Shown piece after piece: positions 9,258 through 19,307 of a stretch of DNA of 64,000 bases. Every line of letters starts with the position of its first letter. Within the stretch, counting starts at the first letter, position 1. The stretch covers positions 275,221 to 339,220 of the forward strand of contig RKQB01000005.1 of assembly GCA_003797895.1 (NCBI GenBank), written 5' to 3'. This DNA is from Cyclobacteriaceae bacterium YHN15 (GTDB lineage: Bacteria; Bacteroidota; Bacteroidia; Cytophagales; Cyclobacteriaceae). Both the position numbers and the translations under genes were made by a program. A model generated the notes under the pieces. That model had not been told where the DNA came from and did not search any database. It worked only from the letters and a program-made list of their open reading frames with translations.

Positions 9258-11555
9258 TTAATCGCTAACTCTGACCGCAATAGGAGCAGCCAGACAACTT
9301 TCAGGAATATCAAAAGCATCTGTTAGCGCAATGGCATTTTTCCTGATTTCCCAGCAGAGCTGATTTACTTCTCTTCTGATTGCTTTGGTTTTTACCCCTT
9401 CCATATAGCCTTCTTCCAGGTACCATCCCCTGTGTTTTTCCAAGGTTTGAAGGGCAAAAAGCTGGCATAATTGGTTAATAGCACGGCGACAGTCAAGGTC
9501 TTGGATTTCTTTAACTTTTTTCTGGAATTCCTCTAAAATAACCCGCTCTATATAGGCTGTCCCTACCTCTACCAGGTGGTGTTGAGTGACATTGAAAGCG
9601 TCAAAAGAATCCATACCGGAGTCAATATGTCTTTTCAGCCTTCTGGCAGCACTACTTAATATACTTCTTTCTCTGTAACGGAATGCATTCAGATGAAAAT
9701 CAAAATCTAAAAGATGTGCTGCGTCTGTGCTCCGGATAATGATGGGATTTTTTTCTGTAATAGAAGTTTTAGCCTGATTGGTTACATAATTAAAAATGGT
9801 AAACATATTCATATCTCCAAATTCCTGCCTGAATTCAGTCAGTCTGTTTTTTGCCACCAATTGCATCAACACTATATTGTCGCCCTCAAAAGTAGTGTAT
9901 ACATCTGTGTCGTTTTTTAAGGCATCTATTCTGTTTTCGGACAGATAACCCTTCCCCCCACAGGCTTCCCTGCATTCCTGTAAGGTATCAGTTGTAAACC
10001 AGGTGGTATAGGCCTTCAAACCGGCAGCAAGAGCTTCAATTTCCTGCCCGTCCTCCTCAGTTTTTGCAAGAAAACGTGCAGTCAAATACTTTAAGGCAAA
10101 GTGCAGGGCATAAGTGGTGGCCAAGGGTCTCAAAAGTCTTCTCTGATGCATTCTATAATTCAAAATAGGAACTTCCTCTCCACCTTCCGGCCCAAACTGT
10201 CTGCGTTTTTCTCCATAACGGAGGGCGATGGTCAATCCTGATTTACAGGCAGAAAGCGCTGATCTTGGAATACCTATCCTTCCTCCTACCAAGGTACCTA
10301 ACATAGTGAAGAATCTTCTGTTGTCCGAACTGATTGGACTTTCAAACTCACCTTGTTCATTCACTAATGCAAATCGATCCAACATGTTTTCTTTGGGGAT
10401 TACCACCTGATTGAAATATATCACCCCATTATCCACTCCGTTCAGGCCCATTTTTCTACCACAATCTTCTATCTGGATTCCTTCGACGGTTTTTCCATTA
10501 GAATTCCTGAGCGGAACTATAAAGGCATTGACGCCATAATCCTCCCCATCAATGATCAATTTGGCAAATACAGTTGCCATTCTCCCATGTAAGGCAGCAT
10601 TACCAATGTATTCTTTCCTGGCATCGGGGTTTGGAGTATGAATGCTGAAGTTTTGGTCTTTGTGGTTATAAGTGGCTGTGGTTTCCAAACCTCTGACATT
10701 GGACCCATGACCGGTTTCAGTCATGGCAAAACAGCCCGGTAAATTCAGGGTTCCTATATCCTTAAGGTATTTTTTATGGTGTTTTTCAGTTCCTAAAAAA
10801 TAAACGCTCATGCCCCAAAGGCCAAACTGTACGCCGAATTTTATGACCATGCTGAGGTCATGATAACTGAGGGTTTCCATTATGGTGAAATATCCTTCCA
10901 TATCGCCCCTTCCCCCTGCAAATTTTGGATACGCCCAAGCACCAAACCCCTGCTTTGCCAATTCCTCGCACCACCTGAGAACCTGTTCCCTTTTCTCAGA
11001 CAGACTTTCATTTTCAGTATACCTGAATATGGGGTCAGCAAGTATAGTTTTAATCCTCTGGATCAAATTATTCTCATGACCATCCAATAGATCAGTCATA
11101 GTGCTCACCTCAAAATTATTTTCCTTTAATTGGCCTGTACTGATGGTTAGGTGTTCCTTTTTGTAATGATAACTTGCTTCTATACTCAATAAACCCAGTG
11201 CTGTTTCCATCTCCTGAAAATCTGACCTCAACTGCTCCTCAAATTGAAGATCAGGGGCTTGTTGTTTTGCCAAAGCCTCACCGATTTCATATAGGTTTTT
11301 GTACGGACCCAAATCAAGTTTTTTTATTTTGGCTTTCCAGGATCTCAATTCTTTTGCACCCGGAGCTTGAGTAGGATCGATTTTTTTGAGTAACCAATTT
11401 CTTTCCGCATCGCTCAGCCATTTTTGTTTTTGAATCAATGATTGCATTTGAATAATTTCAGTCGGGGACAGGATACTGTCTTCCCAAAGGGTATGGTATA
11501 ATGGAAGGAAAATATACAACTTGGGGTTTTCTTTAAGTCGTGTAGATTGCAGCAT
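9258..11555 (-). CDS. Acyl-CoA dehydrogenase / acyl-CoA oxidase family protein
   Basis: 765-residue FAD enzyme for the first, alpha-beta oxidising step of fatty-acid beta-oxidation. It is much longer than the usual 380-residue dehydrogenases and resembles peroxisomal acyl-CoA oxidases: N-terminal helical region (1-190), a middle beta domain with CFAMTETGHGSNVRGLET (about residues 275-292), an FAD-binding helical domain (RRQFGPEG), and CGGKGYLSENRI followed by DNDVYTTFEGDN-like residues (KNDTDVYTTFEGDN), then a second oxidase-type C-terminal domain. Whether it reduces oxygen or an electron-transfer flavoprotein cannot be told. Its start is 118 bp from the divergent Gfo/Idh gene. Confidence 0.85.
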   Translation of the reverse strand: MLQSTRLKENPKLYIFLPLYHTLWEDSILSPTEIIQMQSLIQKQKWLSDAERNWLLKKIDPTQAPGAKELRSWKAKIKKLDLGPYKNLYEIGEALAKQQAPDLQFEEQLRSDFQEMETALGLLSIEASYHYKKEHLTISTGQLKENNFEVSTMTDLLDGHENNLIQRIKTILADPIFRYTENESLSEKREQVLRWCEELAKQGFGAWAYPKFAGGRGDMEGYFTIMETLSYHDLSMVIKFGVQFGLWGMSVYFLGTEKHHKKYLKDIGTLNLPGCFAMTETGHGSNVRGLETTATYNHKDQNFSIHTPNPDARKEYIGNAALHGRMATVFAKLIIDGEDYGVNAFIVPLRNSNGKTVEGIQIEDCGRKMGLNGVDNGVIYFNQVVIPKENMLDRFALVNEQGEFESPISSDNRRFFTMLGTLVGGRIGIPRSALSACKSGLTIALRYGEKRRQFGPEGGEEVPILNYRMHQRRLLRPLATTYALHFALKYLTARFLAKTEEDGQEIEALAAGLKAYTTWFTTDTLQECREACGGKGYLSENRIDALKNDTDVYTTFEGDNIVLMQLVAKNRLTEFRQEFGDMNMFTIFNYVTNQAKTSITEKNPIIIRSTDAAHLLDFDFHLNAFRYRERSILSSAARRLKRHIDSGMDSFDAFNVTQHHLVEVGTAYIERVILEEFQKKVKEIQDLDCRRAINQLCQLFALQTLEKHRGWYLEEGYMEGVKTKAIRREVNQLCWEIRKNAIALTDAFDIPESCLAAPIAVRVSD

Positions 11556-11673
11556 GGCTAAAAGGGGAAATTGCTTTCATTTAAGATAAGAATACCTTTC
11601 CATAAATACCAATCCTTGGCTTTTTGATTTTTATTTATTCCTATTTTGAAAAGTTTTTCATTAATTTTCTTCC

Positions 11674-12684
11674 ATGAAAAAGATCCAGGACTCGGAAGTA
11701 AGATGGGGCGTATTGGGTGTAGGGAATGTTTGTGAAAAAAAATCAGCACCTGCCATGAATATAGTGCCCAATAGCAAATTGGTAGCAGTGATGAGACGGG
11801 ACGAAATTAAAGTAAAAGATTATGCTGAAAGGCACGATGTTCCAAAATGGTATACGGATGCCAAGGACCTTGTTCATGACCCTGAAGTCAATGCTATTTA
11901 TATAGCCACGCCGCCACATATGCATTTACCCTATACTAAACTTGCTGCCTCTGTGGGAAAACCGGTTTATGTGGAGAAACCTATGGCCAGGACATTTGCT
12001 GAATGCAAGGAGATGGTTGGCATTTGTGAAGAAGCCGGGGTTCCGTTATACGTGGCATATTACCGTAGGGCTTTGCCTCATTTTGTGAAGATCAAAGAGG
12101 TAATGGATTCGGGAGCTATTGGAAAAATCAGGACAGTTCATATCAATATGAAACAAGTGATCCGCCCGGATGCGGTGGTACATCTTGAAAATAACTGGAG
12201 AATTGATCCTCAGATAGCAGGAGGAGGGTATTTTTTCGACCTGGCTTCCCATCAACTGGATTTGCTGGATTTCTTTTTTGGACCCATTACGAAGGCAAAG
12301 GGTTTTGCTGCTAACCAAGCTAAAGCTTATATGGCAGAAGACATTGTGACCGGTACATTTGTTTTTGAAAACGGTGTGATGGGAACAGGAAATTGGTGTT
12401 TTACTACTTCCCAAGATGCTCAAATTGATGAAATCACTATCTATGGGAATATAGGAAAAATCAGTTTCCAAACCTTTGGTAAAGGGGAATTTGCCTTGGA
12501 AGTAGATCAACAGGAAAAACAATTGTTTCATTTGGAACTTCCTTACCATATTCAACAGCCTTTGATCAAAAGTATTGTGGAGGATTTATTGGGCAGCGGT
12601 AAATGCCCAAGTACCGGCAGGACAGGAGCCAGAACAAATTGGGTGATGGACCAACTGGTGAATGCGGAATTTTTGGAACTGTAA
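11674..12684 (+). CDS. Gfo/Idh/MocA family oxidoreductase
   Basis: 336-residue NAD(P)-dependent oxidoreductase acting on a sugar, inositol or related diol. The N-terminal Rossmann fold begins with VRWGVLGVGNVCEKKSAP, the family EKP motif is at VYVEKPMARTF (about residues 94-104), and the C-terminal domain contains GGGYFFDLASHQLDLL. No export signal, so it is cytosolic. The ATG at 11674 matches the family start. It is an isolated gene, divergent from the acyl-CoA dehydrogenase and convergent with ppc (10-bp gap). The substrate cannot be assigned. The upstream gap has an AT-rich possible promoter (TTG at 11616, TATTTTG at 11642), only weakly supported. Confidence 0.85.
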   Translation: MKKIQDSEVRWGVLGVGNVCEKKSAPAMNIVPNSKLVAVMRRDEIKVKDYAERHDVPKWYTDAKDLVHDPEVNAIYIATPPHMHLPYTKLAASVGKPVYVEKPMARTFAECKEMVGICEEAGVPLYVAYYRRALPHFVKIKEVMDSGAIGKIRTVHINMKQVIRPDAVVHLENNWRIDPQIAGGGYFFDLASHQLDLLDFFFGPITKAKGFAANQAKAYMAEDIVTGTFVFENGVMGTGNWCFTTSQDAQIDEITIYGNIGKISFQTFGKGEFALEVDQQEKQLFHLELPYHIQQPLIKSIVEDLLGSGKCPSTGRTGARTNWVMDQLVNAEFLEL

Positions 12685-12694
12685 ATTCAATTTT

Positions 12695-15400
12695 TTACCC
12701 TGTATTCTTTAGACCACCGGACAGTGCCGTAGTTATCTCCAATAACCTTGTGACGAGATAATTTGCCTCAGGTGAAGATTGGTCTTTTGTATCTCTCCAT
12801 TTTTCCAAATTTACCAGTTGCATTTTATGGAGCGCGGTCAGGGCATTTTTTCTCCTTTGAAGCACATCAAGATGGCTGATTCTCCTTGTTTCCCTTTCTT
12901 TTTCAAACATCCGGTCTATTCCATCCATGCTTCGTCGGTATTCCTGCAAAACAATGGCCATGATATCTTCTTTTATCCTGTCATCAGTCACCAAATCTGC
13001 ATAGGACTGCATGAGTTCCGGATCAGCAATCAACAGGCTGGTTTCCACTTGAATTAAAATATAACGTAATAAGGGCCAGGAATCTGCATTTTTTCTTAAT
13101 TCATCATAATACTGTGGTTCCTCTTTTTGCAATTTCTCCAAGGCATATCCAATACCAAACCAACCTGTAAGGTTGAATCTCGATTGATTCCAACTGAATA
13201 CCCAAGGTATGGCTCTTAGATCTTCCAGAGTCCTGGTACCGGTTCTTCTCGCAGGCCTTGATCCTATTTTGCTGAGTTCCAAAACATCTATAGGGGTTGC
13301 CTCTCCATAAAACTGAATGAAAGAAGGATGTTTGATCAAGGATTTATAAAAATCAAAAGAATAAGTAGACAGTTTTTGAAGTGCCTCTTGAGGAAAATTT
13401 TCCGCAATAAGAGAATGCTCGAAATAAGCAGTCTGCAAGGCGACCCCGGATAGTAACATTTCAAAATTATAAGTTCCATTCAGTAAATTGCCAAATTGCT
13501 GGGCTATGGTTTCTCCCTGCACTGTCAACTTCATTTCACCGCTTAGACTTCCGGCTGGCATGCTTTCCAAAAAACGGTGATATTTTCCTCCACCACGGCT
13601 GATCGTCCCACCAATCCCATGAAAAAAACGGAATTTGATCCCATGCCTATTGGCTACTTTCGTCAATTCTGTTTCTGTTTTATAAATATTCCATCTACTT
13701 GATATAATTCCTCCATCCTTATTGCTGTCAGAATATCCCAACATGATTTCCTGAACCTCATATTCCAGTTTTTTTCGGAAGGGGAGGGAGAGATATGCTT
13801 CCATGATTTGAGAAGATCGGGACAGATCTTCAATGGTTTCAAAAAGAGGAACTACCTGAAACTGCTTGGGATCCAACGCAACTTCTCTGAAAAAAAGATA
13901 AACCATCACAATGTCGCTTACCTGTCGGGTCATACTAATTATAAAAGAACCAATTCCATCTGGGCCATATTTATCTGTATGTTTTTTGACTACCCTATAA
14001 CAATCCAAAACTTTGTCAGCCTCCGGACCAAATGATTTACCATGTACTCCAAAAGGACGTTCAATAGTTAATTCTTCAAGTATGAATTGAATCCTTTCTT
14101 TTTCCGTCCAGGTTTTAAATGCTGCCCTTTCAGGATAAACTGAAGCCAGAATCTGTTCCATAGCTTTATCATGGAATTCAGAATTTTGTCTTATATCCAG
14201 TTTGGCAAGATGGAACCCAAAGCAGATCACCTGTCTTTCAATAGGGAATAAATGTTCTTCCATAATTCTATCTGCCCCTATTTCCTTTAGACTTTTTCTC
14301 AATATGTTAAGGTCATCAGCTAATTGATCTACTTGTACATAAACAGGATAATTACCATCAGGGGGGTACTTTCCGGTGTTTTCAAGACGTAATAGAACCA
14401 GGTTTATAAATTGTCTCCAAGGTTCATATGGGTTTCTTGCGATAGCTATTGATCCTTCTGAGCCAAATTCCGATTCCATTTTCCTGATGCGCTTTATCAA
14501 AAATTCCGGAACGGGATTTCTGATTTCTGAAAAAGTCATGTCTTTTGCCAATTCAAAAATCTGTTCATATAAAATTTTGATTGCGGCATTTCTATGGGCA
14601 AGGAGCGTTTCCTGGGTCAATTCTGCAGTCACGTGAGGATGCCCATCCCTGTCACCACCCACCCAACTCCCAAATTGAAGTTTTGGATAATCACCAGGAG
14701 ACTGAAGTAAATTTGGATCCTTTCCAAGAGACAGCCAGGTCTGTTTTAAATGGGTGTCCGACTTTGCCAATTCTTGAGGGAATACTTTCAGGAAATAGTG
14801 CATGACGTTATTTCTTTCGGCCACTACTGTAGGCTTTTCCAAATAAACTTCACCTGTTCTCCACCATCGCTCAATCAAGGACTTGATTTCATTTTTGATT
14901 ACTTCTCTTTCTACTTTTGAATAGGTATTGTTTTCAAGTTGTACAATTTTTAAATAAAGATCCCTATGTAAGTCAAGAATTGAAATGCGCTTTGCTTCTG
15001 TGGGATGGGCTGTCAATACCGGGATGACTTTGATTTTGGAAATAACCTTTGAAATCTCCTTATCGGATAGGCCATTTGATTGTAGCCTTGAGATAGTTTC
15101 TGCCCAAGAACCGCGGACTTCCTGAAGTCCTGATTGATCAATTATTTTTCTTCTAAACTGTACGGCAGCATTTTCTTCCACCAAATTCATCAGCTGAAGG
15201 TATATACTCAATACCTGAATATGTTTTTCCTCCAGGTTTATAGTAGTCTCTGATAGGTTTTGCCCCTTTGATTTCAACTCCAAAAGTTGAGCAAGATCAT
15301 TTTCACCCAAATCTTCCAATATCTCTTTGAAACATCCAGTCAGAAATGAAATATCTTCATTAATTTTTTTGAAAATCCAATTTGTTGAAATCCGCTCCAT
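12695..15400 (-). CDS. ppc: Phosphoenolpyruvate carboxylase
   Basis: 901-residue anaplerotic enzyme that carboxylates PEP to oxaloacetate with bicarbonate. All active-site signatures are present: catalytic histidine in VLTAHPTEAKR (His132), GGDRDGHPHV (about 246), MLGYSDSNKDGG (about 553) with the catalytic lysine, and the mobile loop FHGIGGTISRGGG (about 588). The C-terminus ends in a GGLKNTG tail close to the canonical allosteric-site NTG. Length fits bacterial PEPC. It is transcribed toward the Gfo/Idh gene; the upstream gap to the DUF819 gene is 56 bp, so it could be read through from it. Confidence 0.95.
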   Translation of the reverse strand: MERISTNWIFKKINEDISFLTGCFKEILEDLGENDLAQLLELKSKGQNLSETTINLEEKHIQVLSIYLQLMNLVEENAAVQFRRKIIDQSGLQEVRGSWAETISRLQSNGLSDKEISKVISKIKVIPVLTAHPTEAKRISILDLHRDLYLKIVQLENNTYSKVEREVIKNEIKSLIERWWRTGEVYLEKPTVVAERNNVMHYFLKVFPQELAKSDTHLKQTWLSLGKDPNLLQSPGDYPKLQFGSWVGGDRDGHPHVTAELTQETLLAHRNAAIKILYEQIFELAKDMTFSEIRNPVPEFLIKRIRKMESEFGSEGSIAIARNPYEPWRQFINLVLLRLENTGKYPPDGNYPVYVQVDQLADDLNILRKSLKEIGADRIMEEHLFPIERQVICFGFHLAKLDIRQNSEFHDKAMEQILASVYPERAAFKTWTEKERIQFILEELTIERPFGVHGKSFGPEADKVLDCYRVVKKHTDKYGPDGIGSFIISMTRQVSDIVMVYLFFREVALDPKQFQVVPLFETIEDLSRSSQIMEAYLSLPFRKKLEYEVQEIMLGYSDSNKDGGIISSRWNIYKTETELTKVANRHGIKFRFFHGIGGTISRGGGKYHRFLESMPAGSLSGEMKLTVQGETIAQQFGNLLNGTYNFEMLLSGVALQTAYFEHSLIAENFPQEALQKLSTYSFDFYKSLIKHPSFIQFYGEATPIDVLELSKIGSRPARRTGTRTLEDLRAIPWVFSWNQSRFNLTGWFGIGYALEKLQKEEPQYYDELRKNADSWPLLRYILIQVETSLLIADPELMQSYADLVTDDRIKEDIMAIVLQEYRRSMDGIDRMFEKERETRRISHLDVLQRRKNALTALHKMQLVNLEKWRDTKDQSSPEANYLVTRLLEITTALSGGLKNTG

Positions 15401-15456
15401 TGGTCAGAATTTTAATAAAAGTATTTCCCTTATGATTTTTCCTCTAATATAGCCAT

Positions 15457-16719
15457 TTACATCATTTTTAGCAGATTTGCTACAAAATAACCAAGATAAT
15501 TTCCAAGAGCATATCCTATAATTCCAATCGTAATGCCTGAAACCATGATTTGGCGGTTACCTAAAGCACCTGCAATCACAGGTACAAAGGGTGGAGAGCA
15601 GACCAGTGCAACAGAGGTGATCATGGTTGTGTCCGCATCAACTTTGAATAACCTTGAAATCAAAAAGTGTAATAGGAGGGAGCCAAATACAGCTAAGGTT
15701 ATATACCCTAGTAGGGCCGGGCGGATTCCTGCAAAATTGCTGATATCAGCCATTGAGGCCACTACCAAACTGAAAATTAAAATCAAATACATTCCAGCCT
15801 CAAAAGTCTTTTCTATCCTGCTGATAAAAGGAATCAAGGAAGCAAGGATGCCTAGGGTAGTTATACTTAAAATAACAACCACCATCAACAAATTGTCTGG
15901 AACCAAAAGCGCAATTCCCCCACCAATTGCAACTATACCTATAGTCATCCCTATGGCACCTATCAAAGGAATTAATGTTTTTGGTTTGACTACACTCCAA
16001 AAGGCTTCCTTTTTATCCAGATCTTCAGGGATAAATTGTTCGGAATGAACCGGGAATTCCGGAAGAAATTTCTGAAGGAGTTTTTTACCTATGGACAATA
16101 AAAAAGACAGGTAGAATATGCCAATAAACAAATCATAAGTGTGGGTAAGGATATAGGTGTTGGCATCAACATCCAACATTAACTTCAAAGAAGCCAGATT
16201 GGGTGTCCCTCCTGTATAAACCCCAATCAATAGACCCGAAACCTTCCAAAGATCCTGGATACCACTTCCCTGGAAAAGAAAAAAACCCAGGATGATGACA
16301 GCAATAACTGAAAATAGACCTATCAATAAAGATAGGAAGGTTTTTCCCATCAACTGCCCCCATTGTCTGATATTTGATGAAAATAACATTAAAGGAATAG
16401 CCAAAAGAATGGTGATACTGGTTAAGATATCACGAAGCTTATAAATTTGAAAACCAAGAAGGTCATTTTCTGAGATCATAGAACTGTTCAACATATCCTC
16501 AACTTCTTGATTGGTGACTTTTGGATTGGTTACCAAATAATCATTTAGAAAGGAGTCCATGGAGGGGAGGATTCCAATATTTCCTAAAATTAACCCGAAG
16601 ATATAGGCCAAAATAACAGGTCCGATCTTATTTACAGAGGGGTATTTAAAGCATAAATACAAGATAAAAATCGGGGCCAAAACATAAAAGGTGGTCAATA
16701 GAATAAGGGTCCAAGCCAT
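15457..16719 (-). CDS. DUF819 family membrane protein
   Basis: 420-residue inner-membrane protein with about ten to twelve hydrophobic segments, matching the DUF819 (YjcL-like) family. Typical phrases are LAYIFGLILGNIGILPS near the N-terminus, TGGTPNLASLKLML in the middle, and a C-terminal segment with CSPPFVPVIAGALGNR and GYALGNYLGYFVA. The fold is thought to resemble secondary transporters of the bile acid/arsenite or glutamate:sodium type, but the substrate is unknown. It sits 56 bp upstream of ppc on the same strand, so an organic-acid related role is tempting but unproved. Confidence 0.85.
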   Translation of the reverse strand: MAWTLILLTTFYVLAPIFILYLCFKYPSVNKIGPVILAYIFGLILGNIGILPSMDSFLNDYLVTNPKVTNQEVEDMLNSSMISENDLLGFQIYKLRDILTSITILLAIPLMLFSSNIRQWGQLMGKTFLSLLIGLFSVIAVIILGFFLFQGSGIQDLWKVSGLLIGVYTGGTPNLASLKLMLDVDANTYILTHTYDLFIGIFYLSFLLSIGKKLLQKFLPEFPVHSEQFIPEDLDKKEAFWSVVKPKTLIPLIGAIGMTIGIVAIGGGIALLVPDNLLMVVVILSITTLGILASLIPFISRIEKTFEAGMYLILIFSLVVASMADISNFAGIRPALLGYITLAVFGSLLLHFLISRLFKVDADTTMITSVALVCSPPFVPVIAGALGNRQIMVSGITIGIIGYALGNYLGYFVANLLKMM

Positions 16720-16920
16720 AAAGGTGTCAGTTTTCGCTGGAATATATTAAAAATCAGGATTCCTTTATGGTTGGCTTTGAATCTTTTTGATTTTTGTGAA
16801 TTTTTAAAGGGAAAAAATTTCTGAATCTGAGATAAATAGGCATTGTTCGCTAAAATATTCAAAAAACAGCCCCCAAATTTTATTCTGAAATGAAAAAAAC
16901 GTGACTTTTTCACGAATTGG

Positions 16921-16950
16921 TTGATAGATGTTTGAATAGTAATATATTTG
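16921..16950 (+). promoter_or_regulatory. Possible Bacteroidota-type promoter of hppA
   Basis: A TTG at 16921-16923 is followed after 19 nt by TATATTTG (16943-16950), which fits the Bacteroidota -33/-7 pattern TTG ... TAnnTTTG. Transcription would begin about 35 nt before the hppA ATG at 16990. The fit is by eye only. Confidence 0.35.
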
Positions 16951-16989
16951 TCGCATCAAAATTTTGACAGTAAACGCAAAAGTAGCTTT

Positions 16990-19215
16990 ATGGAACAAAT
17001 GTTTATTTATGTGGTCCCATTGTTGGGGATTATTGGCCTAATCGTAATGGCAATTAAATCGTCCTGGGTAACCAAACAGGAAACTGGAGACGAGAACATG
17101 GTGGAATTGGCAGGACATATTGCCAAAGGAGCCATGGCATTTTTGAAAGCGGAGTGGAAAATACTTGGATATTTTGTAGTTATAGCCGCTATTATTTTAG
17201 GATGGTCAGGAACCCTAGTGGAAACCTCAAGTCCAGTCATTGCCATTTCATTTATAATTGGTGCTGTACTTTCTGCATTTGCGGGGTATATGGGCATGAA
17301 CATCGCCACCAAAGCCAATATAAGAACCACACAAGCAGCAAAAACAAGCCTGAAAAAAGCCCTAAACGTTTCATTTACCGGAGGATCTGTGATGGGACTT
17401 GGTGTTGCAGGTTTAGCTGTTTTGGGTATGGGGTCCTTGTTTATAGTATTCTACAATATGTTTGTACTCTCCACAGGAGGAGATGTCAATGGAAAGGCCA
17501 TGGAAACGGCTTTGGAAGTATTGGCAGGTTTTTCTTTAGGTGCTGAATCAATTGCACTTTTTGCTCGTGTGGGTGGTGGTATATACACTAAGGCGGCAGA
17601 TGTTGGTGCAGATCTTGTAGGAAAAGTGGAAGCAGGGATTCCTGAAGATGATGTTAGAAACCCGGCTACCATAGCAGATAATGTAGGGGATAATGTGGGG
17701 GATGTTGCCGGAATGGGTGCTGACCTTTTCGGTTCCTATGTGGCCACGATTTTGGCTTCCATGGTATTGGGTAGAGAAATTGTATCAGCTGATAATTTCG
17801 GAGGAATTGCACCTGTTTTGTTGCCTTTGGTTATTGCAGGTTTGGGTTTGATTTTTTCTATAGTAGGAACCTTCTTCGTTAAGATCGCCAAAGACACTGA
17901 TAGTGTTCAGGCAGCTTTGAATAAAGGAAACTGGATTTCCATTTTGTTGACTGTTGCAGCATCTTATCCATTAATCATGTATATGTTGCCCGATGGTGAT
18001 TTGATTTTGTCCAGAGGAGGATCCATTGTGTTTACCAAAATGGGAGTTTTTGGTGCCGTGGTTATTGGTTTGATTGTAGGTGCCTTGATGAGTATGATTA
18101 CAGAGTACTATACTTCAATGGGTAAACGTCCCGTTAATTCCATCATCAAACAATCCTCTACAGGTCATGCTACCAATATCATCGGAGGCCTTTCTGTAGG
18201 GATGGAATCCACTGTTGCCCCGATTTTGGTTTTAGCAGCCGGTATTTACACTTCATTTTTGGCAGCGGGCTTATATGGTGTGGCAATTGCAGCAGCAGGT
18301 ATGATGGCGACGACAGCGATGCAGTTGGCGATTGATGCCTTTGGTCCCATTGCAGATAATGCAGGTGGTATTGCTGAAATGTCAGGTTTGCCTAAAGAAG
18401 TGAGAGAAAGAACAGATATCTTAGATGCTGTCGGAAACACTACTGCAGCATCAGGTAAAGGATTTGCGATTGCTTCCGCAGCATTGACCGCTTTGGCATT
18501 GTTTGCAGCTTATGTAGGAATTGCAGGTATTGATTCCATTGATATTTACAAGGCAGATGTATTGGCCGGTCTTTTTGTAGGCGCTATGATTCCATTTATT
18601 TTCTCCTCTTTGGCGATCGCGGCTGTTGGCCGTGCTGCTATGGATATGGTAAACGAGGTTAGAAGACAATTCAGGGAAATACCTGGAATCATGGAATACA
18701 AAGCCAAGCCGGAATATGAAAAATGTGTGGAAATATCCACTAAGGCATCATTGAGGGAAATGGTTGCCCCTGGTGCCATTGCTTTATTGACACCGATTAT
18801 TGTTGGATTTACGTTTGGACCTGAAGTATTGGGCGGTACATTGGCAGGTATTACTGTATCCGGAGTTTTGATGGGTATTTTCCAAAACAATGCCGGTGGT
18901 GCATGGGATAATGCCAAGAAATCCTTTGAAAAAGGGGTGATGATTGATGGTGTGATGCAATACAAAGGATCTGATGCCCACAAGGCTTCCGTAACTGGTG
19001 ACACAGTTGGAGATCCATTCAAAGACACCTCGGGACCATCTATGAATATCCTGATTAAATTGACATCTATTGTGGCCTTGGTCATTGCTCCTCATATTTC
19101 CAACAACCCACACCACAGCCAAGCCAATATGGAAAAGGTGGAGGTGAAAAAAGAAATTACCTTTGAGGATGGAAAGAAAATTGAGAAAATCGAAGAGATT
19201 GTCATAAACAATTAA
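16990..19215 (+). CDS. hppA: Membrane-bound K+-dependent pyrophosphatase (Na+ and/or H+ pumping)
   Basis: 741-residue integral membrane pyrophosphatase that couples hydrolysis of pyrophosphate to ion export. I use the ATG at 16990; the TTG at 16948 would overlap the likely promoter. The pyrophosphate site is intact: [20 protein letters not shown], then [20 protein letters not shown]. The segment [10 protein letters not shown] has alanine at the position where K+-independent enzymes carry lysine, so it should be K+-dependent. A glutamate in [15 protein letters not shown] sits in the ion-gate helix, as in Na+-pumping forms. The C-terminus adds a charged lysine/glutamate tail after the last helix (HHSQANMEK...). 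A strong terminator follows at 19238-19270. Confidence 0.95.
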   Translation: MEQMFIYVVPLLGIIGLIVMAIKSSWVTKQETGDENMVELAGHIAKGAMAFLKAEWKILGYFVVIAAIILGWSGTLVETSSPVIAISFIIGAVLSAFAGYMGMNIATKANIRTTQAAKTSLKKALNVSFTGGSVMGLGVAGLAVLGMGSLFIVFYNMFVLSTGGDVNGKAMETALEVLAGFSLGAESIALFARVGGGIYTKAADVGADLVGKVEAGIPEDDVRNPATIADNVGDNVGDVAGMGADLFGSYVATILASMVLGREIVSADNFGGIAPVLLPLVIAGLGLIFSIVGTFFVKIAKDTDSVQAALNKGNWISILLTVAASYPLIMYMLPDGDLILSRGGSIVFTKMGVFGAVVIGLIVGALMSMITEYYTSMGKRPVNSIIKQSSTGHATNIIGGLSVGMESTVAPILVLAAGIYTSFLAAGLYGVAIAAAGMMATTAMQLAIDAFGPIADNAGGIAEMSGLPKEVRERTDILDAVGNTTAASGKGFAIASAALTALALFAAYVGIAGIDSIDIYKADVLAGLFVGAMIPFIFSSLAIAAVGRAAMDMVNEVRRQFREIPGIMEYKAKPEYEKCVEISTKASLREMVAPGAIALLTPIIVGFTFGPEVLGGTLAGITVSGVLMGIFQNNAGGAWDNAKKSFEKGVMIDGVMQYKGSDAHKASVTGDTVGDPFKDTSGPSMNILIKLTSIVALVIAPHISNNPHHSQANMEKVEVKKEITFEDGKKIEKIEEIVINN

Positions 19216-19237
19216 TCCCATAAATATATTAGACTGG

Positions 19238-19270
19238 AAGCCCTTGGTTTTTTTACCAAGGGCTTTTTTG
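19238..19270 (+). terminator. Rho-independent terminator of hppA
   Basis: Perfect 11-bp stem (AAGCCCTTGGT with ACCAAGGGCTT) around a T-rich 6-nt loop, followed by a T tract, 23 bp after the hppA stop. It is the clearest terminator in the window. Confidence 0.93.
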
Positions 19271-19307
19271 TTATATTTTAAAACAATTTGACCAACCTGA
19301 TTTAGAT

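Noticed and set aside
9120..9326. Small plus-strand frame beginning like a signal peptide
   Set aside because: TTG start, overlaps the convergent acyl-CoA dehydrogenase gene by 69 bp, and ends without homology; at most a decayed 5' scrap.
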